DNA of 64,000 nucleotides from CAWCDJ01 sp963778675 (lineage in GTDB: Bacteria > Acidobacteriota > Terriglobia > Bryobacterales > Bryobacteraceae), in contig CAVZVI010000010.1 in NCBI GenBank assembly GCA_963778675.1, positions 1 to 64,000 of the forward strand, read 5' to 3'. The first letter of the stretch is position 1, and each line of letters opens with the position of its first letter. A program made the position numbers and the translations under genes. The notes under the pieces were generated by a model that was not told the origin of the DNA, did no database searches, and worked only from the letters and a program-made list of their open reading frames with translations. Below are positions 15,665-23,873 of the stretch, piece after piece.

Positions 15665-17185
15665 ATGGCGCTGTTCAAGACACGCAGCGCCGCCGTTTAC
15701 GGCATCGATGCTCACCTGATCGATGTCGAAGTCGACATGTACTCGTCAGGCTCGGCGCGCGACTTCGTCACGGTCGGTATGCCCGATACCGCGGTCCGCG
15801 AGAGCCGCGAACGCATCAAATCCGCCCTTCTCAATTCCGGCTTCGGCTATCCAAACAAGGCGGTTACCATCAATCTGGCGCCGGCCAACGTGCGCAAGGA
15901 GGGCGCGGGGTTCGATCTCCCGATGGCCCTTGGAATCCTCGGAGCGATGGGTGCGGTGCGAGGGCTCGACCGCCACATCCTGGTGGGAGAACTGTCGCTC
16001 GATGGCGCCATACGGCCCGTGCGGGGAGCGCTCTCGGTGGCGGTGTGCGCGCGCGACCAGGGCATTCCGAACCTGATTCTGCCGGCGGAGAATGCGGCGG
16101 AAGCGGCGGTGGTGGAGGGCGTGCGGGTGTATGGGATGCGGCACCTGGCGGAGGTCGTGGCGTTACTGGCGCGGCCGGAAGAATTTACACCTGCGTTGCC
16201 GAGTGGGAACGGCCACTCCGCCGAAACGTCGACGGCCCCGGATTTCCGGGATGTCCGCGGCCAGACGATGGCGAAGCGCGCGCTGGAAGTCGCGGCGGCG
16301 GGAGCGCACAACATTCTGATGATCGGGCCGCCGGGATCGGGTAAGACGATGCTGGCGAAGCGTTTCGCGGGGATACTACCGCCGCTCGTTTTCTCCGAGG
16401 CCATCGAAACCACCAAGATTCACAGCATCGCCGGTCTCTTGCGGAGCGGGGGCGGTCTCTTGCACGACCGCCCGTTTCGGAGTCCGCACCATACCATCAG
16501 CGATGCGGGCCTGATTGGTGGCGGCGCCGGCATGCCGCGACCTGGAGAGGTCAGTCTGGCCCACCACGGAGTTTTATTCCTGGACGAATTTCCCGAATTC
16601 CCCCGCGATGTTCTGGAAATGCTGCGGCAGCCGCTCGAGGATGGTTGCGTCACCATTGCCAGGGCAAATATGACGCTCTGTTTTCCTTCGTCCTTTATCC
16701 TCGTTGCCGCCATGAACCCCTGCCCGTGCGGCTTTTACGGCGATTCGACGAGGGAGTGCCGGTGCACGCCGGCGATCATCCAGCGCTATCTGGGCAAGAT
16801 CAGCGGACCCCTGCTCGACCGCATCGATATCCACGTCGAGGTTCCGGCCGTGCCCTACAAGGAGCTGCGCGGACCGTCTGCGAGCGAGTCGTCCGCCGAG
16901 ATCCGGACGCGCGTGGAACGGGTTCGCGCCCTGCAGCAGGCGCGCGGTTACTACAATTCGCGGATGCCGGTCCGCATGATCCGGAAGCAGTGCGTGCTCG
17001 ATGACTCGGGCGAGCGCACGCTCGAAATGGCCGTCCGCCGCATGGGTCTCTCGGCCCGCGCGCACGACCGCATCCTCAAAGTGGCCCGCACCATCGCGGA
17101 CCTGGCGGAGTCGCAGACGGTTTCCGCCAAGCACGTGGCCGAAGCCGTGCAGTACCGCAGCCTCGATCGCAACTACTGGACCTAA
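15665..17185 (+). CDS. comM: YifB/ComM-family AAA ATPase (Mg-chelatase-like)
   Basis: A 506-residue full-length member of the ComM/YifB family, which in Vibrio is a hexameric helicase promoting branch migration during natural transformation. An N-terminal ChlI-like domain (residues 20-170: DFVTVGMPDTAVRESRERIK, NLAPANVRKEGAGFDLPMAL, GELSLDGAIRPVRGAL) is followed by the AAA core with Walker A GPPGSGKT (221-228), RSPHHTISDAGLIGGG, Walker B GVLFLDEFPEF (about 300) and NPCPCGFYGDSTRECRCTP. The C-terminal lid domain ends AEAVQYRSLDRNYWT. No dprA or topA neighbour is visible. The 3' end has a decayed second copy at 19073-19299. A possible -10 box TATACT precedes the gene. Confidence 0.95.
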   Translation: MALFKTRSAAVYGIDAHLIDVEVDMYSSGSARDFVTVGMPDTAVRESRERIKSALLNSGFGYPNKAVTINLAPANVRKEGAGFDLPMALGILGAMGAVRGLDRHILVGELSLDGAIRPVRGALSVAVCARDQGIPNLILPAENAAEAAVVEGVRVYGMRHLAEVVALLARPEEFTPALPSGNGHSAETSTAPDFRDVRGQTMAKRALEVAAAGAHNILMIGPPGSGKTMLAKRFAGILPPLVFSEAIETTKIHSIAGLLRSGGGLLHDRPFRSPHHTISDAGLIGGGAGMPRPGEVSLAHHGVLFLDEFPEFPRDVLEMLRQPLEDGCVTIARANMTLCFPSSFILVAAMNPCPCGFYGDSTRECRCTPAIIQRYLGKISGPLLDRIDIHVEVPAVPYKELRGPSASESSAEIRTRVERVRALQQARGYYNSRMPVRMIRKQCVLDDSGERTLEMAVRRMGLSARAHDRILKVARTIADLAESQTVSAKHVAEAVQYRSLDRNYWT

Positions 17186-17356
17186 TCCCCTCCGCGCGGC
17201 AATCCTCGTTGGCGTATGTGTTGGATGTGGTGGCTCGGAACTCCGACCGCAATAGCCGAGACTCGTTGCTAGTCGGCGCGCCCCCCGGGTACGTTCTTCA
17301 TGTGCCGTGCGTTCACCAGGCAAGGCGGCACCTGTTCGGATACCTTCCCCGGAAGG

Positions 17357-18772
17357 CTACGGCATCAACTCGGTTGCCTGCTGAATGAGAACCGCTGCCT
17401 GTTCCGCCGTCAGCACTCTTCCCGAGAGCGCCGTCACCGAGTTGATGAAGAGCCGGAGTTCCCAATTCGAAAGGTTCGTGTAACCGTGGCTGGCCGCATC
17501 TTGCGCCGCCGCCAACTCTGCGAGCAGCACTTTCTGGACGAGCGGATTCGTAGTAACGTACTGGCTCACCAGGCCGGAGAGGGTGGCGAAGGTCACTTTC
17601 GGGGTCAGCTTAAAGACGGTTCCCGCATTCGAACTGCCGCCGAAAGCGGTGGCTCCATAGAGGTTGCCCGCCGCGTCCGGAAGCAGTGCCGTACCGGACG
17701 TTCCCCCGTCCGAGCCACCCGTGAAGGTATGCAATACCGTCAGACTCCCCGAGGCATCCAGCTCGAATACGGTTCCTTGAAAGGCCGAGCCGCCTTGGCT
17801 GGTGGTTCCATAGAGGTTGCCTGCCGCGTCCATGATCAGGCGAGCGAGGGGTACACCCCCGTCCGCACCAGCCGTGAAGTCATGTAATACAGAGTAATTT
17901 CCGGACGCGTCCAGTTTGAACACGGTGCCCGCGCCGGAAGCACCGCCGGATCCGGTCGTGCCGTAGAGGCTGCCTGTCGCATCCATCACCAGCCCCCCGG
18001 CAGTAAAGCTTCCATCGGTTCCAGCGAAGGCGTGCAGCACCGTCGCATTGCCCAATGTATCCACCTTGAACACGGTTCCCAGGCAGGCGGCATATGCGCA
18101 CCCGAGCGTAGTCCCGTAAACGTTACCCGCCGCGTCCATGATCACGCCCGCCTGGGGATAGGCGCCTTCTCCGACGTCGAAGCCGTGGAGCACGGTCTCC
18201 ACGCCGGAGGGATCCAACTTATAGACGGTTCCGAAGCCAAGTCGGCCGCCAGAGTACGTGGTTCCGTAGAGGTTGCCCGCCGCATCCAGAATCGGGGTTG
18301 CGCGGGGAGTCGATCCATCCAAGCCGCCTCTGAAGCTGTATAGCACAGTCTCCTGGCCCAAGGCGTCCACCTTGAAGACGGCTCCGGCTCCGGAAGTGCC
18401 GCCTGCTTGTGTTGTGCCGTAGAGGTTGCCGGCACTGTCCCTCACCAGGCCTGAAGTCGGCTGCGCCCCATCGGGATTACCCGTAAAGCTGTGCAGCACC
18501 GTCTGGTGGCCTGAGGCATCCAGTTTGAAGACGGTTCCCGCTCCGGAAGTGCCGCCTGCGAGTGTTGTGCCGTAGAGGTTGCCGGCGCTGTCCCTCACCA
18601 GGTCGGAATGGGGATTTGCCCCGTCCGCGCCTCCGGTGAAGCTGTACAGCGTGCTAAAAGTCTGCGCCTTTCCGCTCGGAGCGGATACTGTGATGAACAG
18701 AAAAGTGGCCAATGCCGCCGCCGCGCTTTGAACGCTGGAGCGAACTGGCGAAATGCGATTTCGTCCGGTCAT
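17357..18772 (-). CDS. Exported GloVer tandem-repeat protein (beta-propeller-like)
   Basis: A 471-residue protein with a signal peptide (AAAALATFLFITVSAPSGKAQ) and about eight to nine tandem repeats of roughly 38-40 residues. Each follows the pattern GxGTVFKLDxxGxxTVLHSFTG, then xDGxxPxxGLxxDxAGNLYG and TTxxGG. This is the repeat type known as GLoVer (TIGR03803-like), named for its conserved Gly-Leu-Val residues, probably forming blades of a beta-propeller. The last 80 residues (ATLSGLVSQYVTTNPLVQKV, LLAELAAAQDAASHGYTNLS, VLTAEQAAVLIQQATELMP) are helical and not part of the repeats. Such proteins are expected on or outside the cell surface; the role is unknown. The gene lies between comM and the comM 3' remnant. 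The DNA repeats make this a likely place for recombination or assembly trouble. Confidence 0.8.
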   Translation of the reverse strand: MTGRNRISPVRSSVQSAAAALATFLFITVSAPSGKAQTFSTLYSFTGGADGANPHSDLVRDSAGNLYGTTLAGGTSGAGTVFKLDASGHQTVLHSFTGNPDGAQPTSGLVRDSAGNLYGTTQAGGTSGAGAVFKVDALGQETVLYSFRGGLDGSTPRATPILDAAGNLYGTTYSGGRLGFGTVYKLDPSGVETVLHGFDVGEGAYPQAGVIMDAAGNVYGTTLGCAYAACLGTVFKVDTLGNATVLHAFAGTDGSFTAGGLVMDATGSLYGTTGSGGASGAGTVFKLDASGNYSVLHDFTAGADGGVPLARLIMDAAGNLYGTTSQGGSAFQGTVFELDASGSLTVLHTFTGGSDGGTSGTALLPDAAGNLYGATAFGGSSNAGTVFKLTPKVTFATLSGLVSQYVTTNPLVQKVLLAELAAAQDAASHGYTNLSNWELRLFINSVTALSGRVLTAEQAAVLIQQATELMP

Positions 18773-19072
18773 GATTTGCGTTTATTCCTCTGCATTGACA
18801 TTGGGAGTTCGGTCTCGACTACTGAAACAGGAAAAGCGGCGGGATCTCGCCACACTCGGAATTTTCCTTTGTGCAGATCGACACGAAACCGCGCTGACTG
18901 GGTAAGTCAACCGCTCGTGAGTTGAAAACATAGCGGCCAGGGCCGGAATCTGGCCGCCGTCAGCCCTTTGCGGGCGCGGTACTCAGCTCGCCCCGAGCGG
19001 GGAAGGGTTCCTCGTACCAATCCGGCACTCCAGGTTCATACCAAGTTGCAGGTGTTATCTGCACGGGTGCAA
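18773..19072. other. Non-coding stretch between the GloVer gene and the comM remnant
   Basis: This 300-base stretch has no convincing gene. It contains a perfect 8-bp hairpin, GCGGCCAG (18933-18940) with CTGGCCGC (18950-18957), 9-base loop, without a T-run, so it is not an evident terminator. A short segment around 18963-18980 (CCCTTTGCGGGCGCGG) resembles part of the dispersed repeat at 1832 but is too degenerate to count as a copy. Confidence 0.5.
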
Positions 19073-19299
19073 GTGCGGCTTTTACGGCGATTCGACGAGG
19101 GAGTGCCGGTGCACGCCGGCGATCATCGCGCACGCTCGAAATGGCCGTCCGCCGCATGGGTCTCTCGGCCCGCGCGCACGACCGCATCCTCAAAGTGGGC
19201 CGCACCATCGCGGACCTGGCGGAGTCGCAGACGGTTTCCGCCAAGCACGTGGCCGAAGCGGTGCAGTACCGCAGCCTCGATCGCAACTATTGGAACTGA
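19073..19299 (+). pseudogene. Decayed duplicate of the comM 3' end, with internal deletion
   Basis: Bases 19073-19127 are identical to comM 16726-16780, and 19128-19299 match comM 17014-17185 with five substitutions, including a changed penultimate codon and stop. The 233 bases between (16781-17013) are missing, which is not a multiple of three, so the frame is broken and the fragment cannot make the ComM C-terminus. It encodes only CGFYGDSTRECRCTPAII in the first frame and AVRRMGLSARAHDRILKVG onward in another. No start codon or promoter is evident. It lies about 1.9 kb downstream of the intact gene, on the far side of the GloVer gene and in the same orientation. Confidence 0.88.
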
Positions 19300-19324
19300 G
19301 GGGGCGGCTCGCCCCTTCCCGCCG

Positions 19325-20638
19325 TTAGAGCGACTCGTCGACCACGCCGGTGCGCGCGAAGTACAATCCCACGGCGCGATCGATGTTGGCGCGCGACATC
19401 CGTACCGGCCGTCCTTCGTATTCCGTGATGGCCTTGACCAGCTTGTAGACGTCCACGGGGTAGCAGGCACGCAGATAGCGGGCGCCGGCGGCCGCGCAGC
19501 GCTCGCGGAGGTATTCGGCGCAGCCCGGTTCGCAGGGTACCTGGAAGTTCTGCATCACGCGCATGAAGATCTGGTCGAACACGTCGGCGCTGACGTTCTC
19601 CACCAGGACCTTGGTTTGAATGCGCCGCAGAAACGCTTCGTCGGCGAGGTCCTTGGGGTCGAGGTTGGTCGAGAAGACAACCATCAGCTCGAAGGGCACC
19701 TGGAACTTCATGCCGGAGGCCAGCGTGAGGTAGTCGACGCGGCGATCGAGCGGCACGATCCAGCGGTTCAGCAGTTCGCGCGGAGTCAGAACCTGGCGGC
19801 CGAAGTCGTCGATGATCAGGATGCCGTTGTTCGCCTTCATCTGGCAGGGCGAGATGAAAACGTGCGTGCTCTCATCCAGCCGCAGTTCGAGCATGGCCGC
19901 CGAAAGCTCGCCGCCCACGGTGATGCAGGGGCGCTGGCAGCGTACCCAGCGCGGGTCGAGCAGTTCGTCGTCGTCGGAGCTGGCGGTGCGGTGAACCACC
20001 GGGTCGAAGACCGTGATGATATGGCCGTTGACCTCCACCGCGTAAGGCACCAGCACGGTGTCACGGTAGATCCGCAGGATCCGCTCGGCGATACTGGTTT
20101 TGCCGTTTCCGGTTCCACCATAAAGGAACAGGGATTGGTGGCCGATCAGGGACGGGCCGAGCTGGTCCAACAGGCCGTCGGGCAGCACCAGGTCGCTGAA
20201 AGCCTGCCGCAGGCTTTCCCGGCTCAGCCGCACTTCAGGCACCTGGGCCTTCACCACCTTGTGATACTCCTGTATCGAGACCGGCGCCGGGCCGGCGTAC
20301 TGGCAGACTTCGTTGCGGGCGGTGGCCTGGGTGCGTCCGGCACTGGTGAGGCAGAAGGCATAATCGTTGCCGACCATGCCCTTGACTTCGAGAAGTTGCT
20401 GCTGCCGGAACTGGTGAAACAGCGTCTCCAGCAACGGGAACGAGAGTTTCAGGGAGTCGTGGAGCGCCGTCAGGTTGGCTGATCCATGCAGCCATAAGTA
20501 GCGCAGAATCAGGTCGCTGACCAGGGAGCGCGAGATCCCCAGATCTTCCACCCGGTCAGGAATGATGGGGCGCGACGGTTCGCCGGCCGGCTGTGTGTCA
20601 GTGCCGTCTACTGCGGTAAGCATGGCTTTCATCCGCAC
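19325..20638 (-). CDS. AAA-family ATPase next to the pilus operon
   Basis: A 437-residue soluble ATPase. An N-terminal winged-helix-like region (SDLILRYLWLHGSANLTALH, LLETLFHQFRQQQLLEVKG) precedes the ATPase core with Walker A YGGTGNGKTSIAERI (about residues 175-185), Walker B GILIIDDFGRQ (about 275), an arginine-rich sensor region VVFSTNLDPKDLADEAFLRRI, and a C-terminal lid (ADVFDQIFMRVMQNFQVPCE, DVYKLVKAITEYEGRPVRMS). The start at 20638 is a GTG (VRMKAM), and an ATG lies two codons later. It follows the pseudopilin-like gene by 72 bases on the same strand. Homologous AAA proteins occur beside pilus genes or alone and are poorly characterised. A role in pilus regulation is inference from position. 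Confidence 0.75.
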   Translation of the reverse strand: MRMKAMLTAVDGTDTQPAGEPSRPIIPDRVEDLGISRSLVSDLILRYLWLHGSANLTALHDSLKLSFPLLETLFHQFRQQQLLEVKGMVGNDYAFCLTSAGRTQATARNEVCQYAGPAPVSIQEYHKVVKAQVPEVRLSRESLRQAFSDLVLPDGLLDQLGPSLIGHQSLFLYGGTGNGKTSIAERILRIYRDTVLVPYAVEVNGHIITVFDPVVHRTASSDDDELLDPRWVRCQRPCITVGGELSAAMLELRLDESTHVFISPCQMKANNGILIIDDFGRQVLTPRELLNRWIVPLDRRVDYLTLASGMKFQVPFELMVVFSTNLDPKDLADEAFLRRIQTKVLVENVSADVFDQIFMRVMQNFQVPCEPGCAEYLRERCAAAGARYLRACYPVDVYKLVKAITEYEGRPVRMSRANIDRAVGLYFARTGVVDESL

Positions 20639-20710
20639 TATACAACAGGGCCGATCGGCCGAACAGTACGCTAATGGTTAACGGCGGACCGCTGCCTTGC
20701 GGGAAAAACC

Positions 20711-22036
20711 CTATTTGGGAATGGTCGGGTTAGGGGCCGGCGTGCCGGGATTCTGGCCGAACGGACTGCCGCCGGGCTGTTGCCCGAACGGGCTGCCCCC
20801 GGGCTGCTGTCCGACCGGGGTGCCGACCTGGCCTCCGGGCATATTGCCGAGCTGGGAGGCCGGAGTTCCCACCCCTCCCTGCAGCGGATTGGGCGGCGGC
20901 CGGTATTTCGTGTAGTCGAAAATGAATTCCCACTCGCCGTAGTTGGTATGGTCGTGGTAGACCATGATGCTGTCGTCATCGTCGTTGCTGGCGACGCCGG
21001 CGATGCCGCCGCCGATCACCCCGGGTGCGGCAGTGGGCATGCCGCCGGGGCGAGGCTGGGTCAGGATCTGCTGGATCATGGCCGCGGCCGCATTCTGGGC
21101 CTGCGGGTTGGCGCCGGGCTGCTGGAATCCGACCCCGCCGGGGATGGTCGGTACCACAGGCTGCGGAGCACCCCTTCCCGCCTGGAGGCCGGTGCCGGCC
21201 GTGCCTGGGTTTGCGGGGGTGGCTGGCTGCGAGCCGATTCCATAACCTCCGCCGATATAGGATCCACCTCCGATCGAGCTGCCGCTATCGGAGGCGTTAT
21301 TGGGGGACCCCGGCTGGCCCTGGCCGGGTGATCCGGGAACGCCGGGCGGAACCGGTGGAGCGCCGGGAGCACCGGGAGCACCGGTCTGACCGGGGACCCC
21401 ACCCGTCAGCGGCTGTCCGGTTGTGCCGGGAGCACCAGGGGGGCCGGGAGCACCTGGAGCACCCGGGTTCGACTGGGTCGCGCCTTGCGAGCCGGGCGTG
21501 CCCGGCAGGGTGGATACGCCCGGAATGGTGGATGTGCCCGCGGTGGTCCCACCGGTTCCGCCTTCGCTGGCCCGCCGCCGGTTCGCCAGGTTCACGCCGC
21601 CCTGCCCGGTGGATGTGGGGGTTTGTCCGATTCCCCCCAACTCGGCTACGTACTGGCCGGAGTTGCCCCCCTGCTGTTCGTCGCCCTTCTTCTTCTGCTT
21701 GCTGTCGACCGAATCGGTAAGCACGCCGTTCTGGATATGGACGAGACGCCACTCGTCCTTTCCGGTCATCGGGTCGATATACCGGCGCCGCAGGTAACGG
21801 CGGTTGTTCAGGTTCTCCAGTTCCTCGATGCGGGCCGGGTAGCGCTTGTTGGTGGTGTAGAAGACCTGGATCGCGCGCTTGTACTGCTCGCCCCGGTCGA
21901 TCAGCAACTGCTCCTTCTGCCGCTGCGCCTCGAAGGCGACTCGCGGAATCTCCATGTAGAGCGAGATGGCGATGACCGCCGCCATCAGGAAGATCAGCAG
22001 CAGTGCGAAACCCGATTCCCGGCGGCGCCGTTTCAA
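20711..22036 (-). CDS. Pseudopilin-like protein with collagen-like Gly-X-Y tail
   Basis: About 441 residues. The start is a TTG at 22036 that overlaps the stop of the preceding gene (TTGA), with GGAGGAG upstream. The N-terminus KRRRRESGFALLLIFLMAAV is a type IV prepilin/pseudopilin leader: a positive stretch, a G-F processing site, then a hydrophobic helix. A GspG-like body follows (ERGEQYKRAIQVFYTTNKRY-type text, PARIEELENLNNRRYLRRRY, DPMTGKDEWRLVH). The second half is low complexity: collagen-like GAPGAPGPPGAPG and GVPGQTGAPGAPG runs, Gly/Ser-rich linkers, then a small conserved patch (SIMVYHDHTNYGEWEFIFDY) and repeated GQQPGGSPF units to the end. It is the last gene of the pil-like operon. 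Confidence 0.78.
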   Translation of the reverse strand: MKRRRRESGFALLLIFLMAAVIAISLYMEIPRVAFEAQRQKEQLLIDRGEQYKRAIQVFYTTNKRYPARIEELENLNNRRYLRRRYIDPMTGKDEWRLVHIQNGVLTDSVDSKQKKKGDEQQGGNSGQYVAELGGIGQTPTSTGQGGVNLANRRRASEGGTGGTTAGTSTIPGVSTLPGTPGSQGATQSNPGAPGAPGPPGAPGTTGQPLTGGVPGQTGAPGAPGAPPVPPGVPGSPGQGQPGSPNNASDSGSSIGGGSYIGGGYGIGSQPATPANPGTAGTGLQAGRGAPQPVVPTIPGGVGFQQPGANPQAQNAAAAMIQQILTQPRPGGMPTAAPGVIGGGIAGVASNDDDDSIMVYHDHTNYGEWEFIFDYTKYRPPPNPLQGGVGTPASQLGNMPGGQVGTPVGQQPGGSPFGQQPGGSPFGQNPGTPAPNPTIPK

Positions 22037-22729
22037 CTCTGGCTCTCCTCCACGAGCGGCACCGATTGCTGCCGCTTGGCGTTGGTATCCTCGAACAGCA
22101 CCGAGTTGGGGCCGATCTTGAGCACCTTGTACCGCCGTTTCAGAACGTCGCCTTCCGATGCCGAGAGGATCTCGTCCCCATCCAGGAAGTAGGCCGTCTT
22201 CTTTCCGTTGGGGGACACGGTGGAGAAGCCATAGAACTTGAAGGTGATGGGAGGAGGCGGAGGCGGCTGCGGCGGTCCCACCGGGCGTGGCGACCGCAAC
22301 GACCTGCTTCGGAACAATCTTCGGCTCCTTCCCCTTGGGCAACTCCACGGGCTTGGGCGGCGGCGCGGTCGAGAACTGGAACAGGTTACGGCTTCCGCCG
22401 GCCAGTTCCACGGCCTGCACTTTGGCAAAGAGGTCGAGCCGCAGGGTGGGATCGATCGTCATCGGGTCCAGACGGTCTTCCGGCCGCTTGGAGCGCAGCA
22501 CGGGGTGAAACTCCTCGCTGCGGCCGCGCGCGGCCGGGGCGCGCGGCGCGGCGGACCCTCCGGGGGGCGCCACGCCCGGAACGGACGAGGCGGTGGAAGG
22601 GCTGGTCTGTGGCGCCTGCCGCGGGATATCCGGCCCGGAGAGCAGGTTCGAATACACCATGTAGACGGCGAAGAGCCCCAGCACCACCAGGAATCCGACC
22701 TTCTTCTTGTCCTGGGCGCCGATCGTCAT
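22033..22729 (-). CDS. PilP/GspC-like inner-membrane assembly protein, frameshifted
   Basis: It starts at 22729, overlapping the PilO stop by 4 bases. The N-terminus is cytoplasmic (MTIGAQDKKK), followed by one TM helix (VGFLVVLGLFAVYMVYSNLL), a Pro/Ala/Ser linker, and the line IDPTLRLDLFAKVQAVELAG with NLFQFSTAPPPKP, typical of PilP/GspC lead-in regions. Near 22245-22300 the frame shifts into one reading PPPPPPITFKFYGFSTVSPN, GKKTAYFLDGDEILSASEGD, RYKVLKIGPNSVLFED, which is the expected HR/PilP beta domain, ending EESQS. The total length is 3n+1, so one extra base in the Pro-codon run explains it. PilP links the PilNO inner-membrane complex to the secretin; no secretin gene lies in the window. 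Confidence 0.75.
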
Positions 22730-23325
22730 AGCGTGGCTCCCGCCGCCGCTTCTTTCACGAAGGTGTCGATCTTCAGGGTGACGTTCAACGCCTGTCCGCC
22801 CTGCTGCTGCGGCGCGGCCGCCTGCATGCTCTCGATGATCATGAAGCGCGGCGATTTATCCAGGAGGTTCACGAACTTCGTGAGGTTGGCGTAGGTGCCC
22901 TCGAAGCCCACCTGCGTGCTCAGCATCATGAGCGTGTCGCTGCCCTCGATCGGATCGCGGCTCCACTGCGCCGTGCCCATGCGAATCCCCGCGTCTTTGG
23001 CCGTCTTGGTAAGCTCCGCGAGAATGATCGAGGATGTGGTGGCTTCGTCGGTGAAATACTGCCCGAGAAACTTATCGCCCTGGGTGCGGGCGGTATCGAC
23101 CTTTTCCACGAGGCGCTTGCTGGTGCCCAGGCGGCCCTGCAACTGGGACAGTTGCGCGCTCAGGGATTCCCGGTCGCGCCGCAGATCTTCCGCCCCGCCC
23201 CCGAACGGATGGAATGCGACCACGGCCGCGGCCAGGTTCGCCGCCAGCAGCGTTCCGATCAGCGCGCGCATCACCACGCGCGGGTCCTTGATCCGCACCC
23301 CCTTGATGCTAAAGTTTCTGGCCAT
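22726..23325 (-). CDS. pilO: PilO-like type IV pilus inner-membrane platform protein
   Basis: A 199-residue bitopic protein with a short cytoplasmic N-terminus, a TM helix (VMRALIGTLLAANLAAAVVAF, residues about 18-40), a coiled coil (LRRDRESLSAQLSQLQGRLG, KRLVEKVDTARTQGDKFL) and a ferredoxin-like periplasmic domain (GSDTLMMLSTQVGFEGTYAN, LTKFVNLLDKSPRFMIIESM, NVTLKIDTFV). This is the PilO layout. PilO pairs with PilN in the alignment complex of the type IV pilus machine. The gene overlaps pilN by 17 bases and the PilP-like gene by 4, indicating translational coupling. Confidence 0.85.
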   Translation of the reverse strand: MARNFSIKGVRIKDPRVVMRALIGTLLAANLAAAVVAFHPFGGGAEDLRRDRESLSAQLSQLQGRLGTSKRLVEKVDTARTQGDKFLGQYFTDEATTSSIILAELTKTAKDAGIRMGTAQWSRDPIEGSDTLMMLSTQVGFEGTYANLTKFVNLLDKSPRFMIIESMQAAAPQQQGGQALNVTLKIDTFVKEAAAGATL

Positions 23326-23872
23326 ATATCACGCTCACGCGGTAGCGCCACAGCGGCTCCGACTGGGTAGGAGCCTGTTGGGTACGGATTTCGGGGTTGG
23401 AGAATGGCGCGTCCGCCATGGTCTTCAAGAGTTCGATGACCGGGGCGGGCGACTCCGCTCCAAGCTGCATATCGAGCGATACGCGGTTTAGCGAATCAAC
23501 GGTGGGGTGAATCTGGATCACCCGGACGTTGTACGGCAGCACCTTCTCGAGGTCCGCGAAAATACGCGTCCAGCTGATGCCTTTGCGCCGCAGCAGGGCG
23601 TTCAGGAACACGCTGCGCTCCAGCACTTCGGCGTTCTCGGGGCGGCGCAGCACGGCATCGAGCTGCGTCTGTTCGGCGGTGGTCTTGCGAATCTCGGATT
23701 CCAGCCGGTCTACTTCGTGGCGGAGGTCGGCGAACTGGGCGCGGTCGGCCAGGGCGAGCGAGATCAGCACCCCGAGGGTGCCCACGAGCAGCAGGCTGAC
23801 GCCGAGAGAGGCCGCCACCATGGGCCGGTCGCGGCGGAACGGCTGGCTCGCGAGATTGATCGGGATCTTCAT
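23309..23872 (-). CDS. pilN: PilN-like type IV pilus assembly protein
   Basis: A 187-residue bitopic protein. The N-terminus MKIPINLASQPFRRDRP is the conserved PilN start (INLAxxPF) that binds PilM. It is followed by a TM helix (AASLGVSLLLVGTLGVLISL), a coiled coil (FADLRHEVDRLESEIRKTTA) and a periplasmic domain (ISWTRIFADLEKVLPYNVRV, LDMQLGAESPAPVIELLKTM). It begins one base after the pilM stop and overlaps pilO by 17 bases. Confidence 0.87.
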   Translation of the reverse strand: MKIPINLASQPFRRDRPMVAASLGVSLLLVGTLGVLISLALADRAQFADLRHEVDRLESEIRKTTAEQTQLDAVLRRPENAEVLERSVFLNALLRRKGISWTRIFADLEKVLPYNVRVIQIHPTVDSLNRVSLDMQLGAESPAPVIELLKTMADAPFSNPEIRTQQAPTQSEPLWRYRVSVIYGQKL

Positions 23873-23873
23873 C

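Noticed and set aside
17600..18650. CRISPR-like regular DNA repeats
   Set aside because: The roughly 120-base periodicity is in frame and encodes the GloVer protein repeats; there are no conserved short repeats with unique spacers.
18933..18957. 8-bp hairpin as a terminator
   Set aside because: No T-run follows on either strand and it lies upstream of, not after, the GloVer gene.
18968..20482. Plus-strand open frame running from the comM remnant into the AAA ATPase gene
   Set aside because: It joins a broken comM fragment with the antisense of the AAA gene; no start signal or protein-like composition.
21300..21560. Possible separate collagen gene in the pseudopilin tail
   Set aside because: The Gly-X-Y run is continuous and in frame with the pilin-like N-terminus starting at 22036, so it is a domain of that protein.
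20711..22729. One fused 672-residue protein covering the PilP-like and pseudopilin genes
   Set aside because: The single open frame arises only because of the frameshift in the PilP-like gene. The PilP beta domain is in the other frame and ends with a stop that overlaps a well-placed TTG start.
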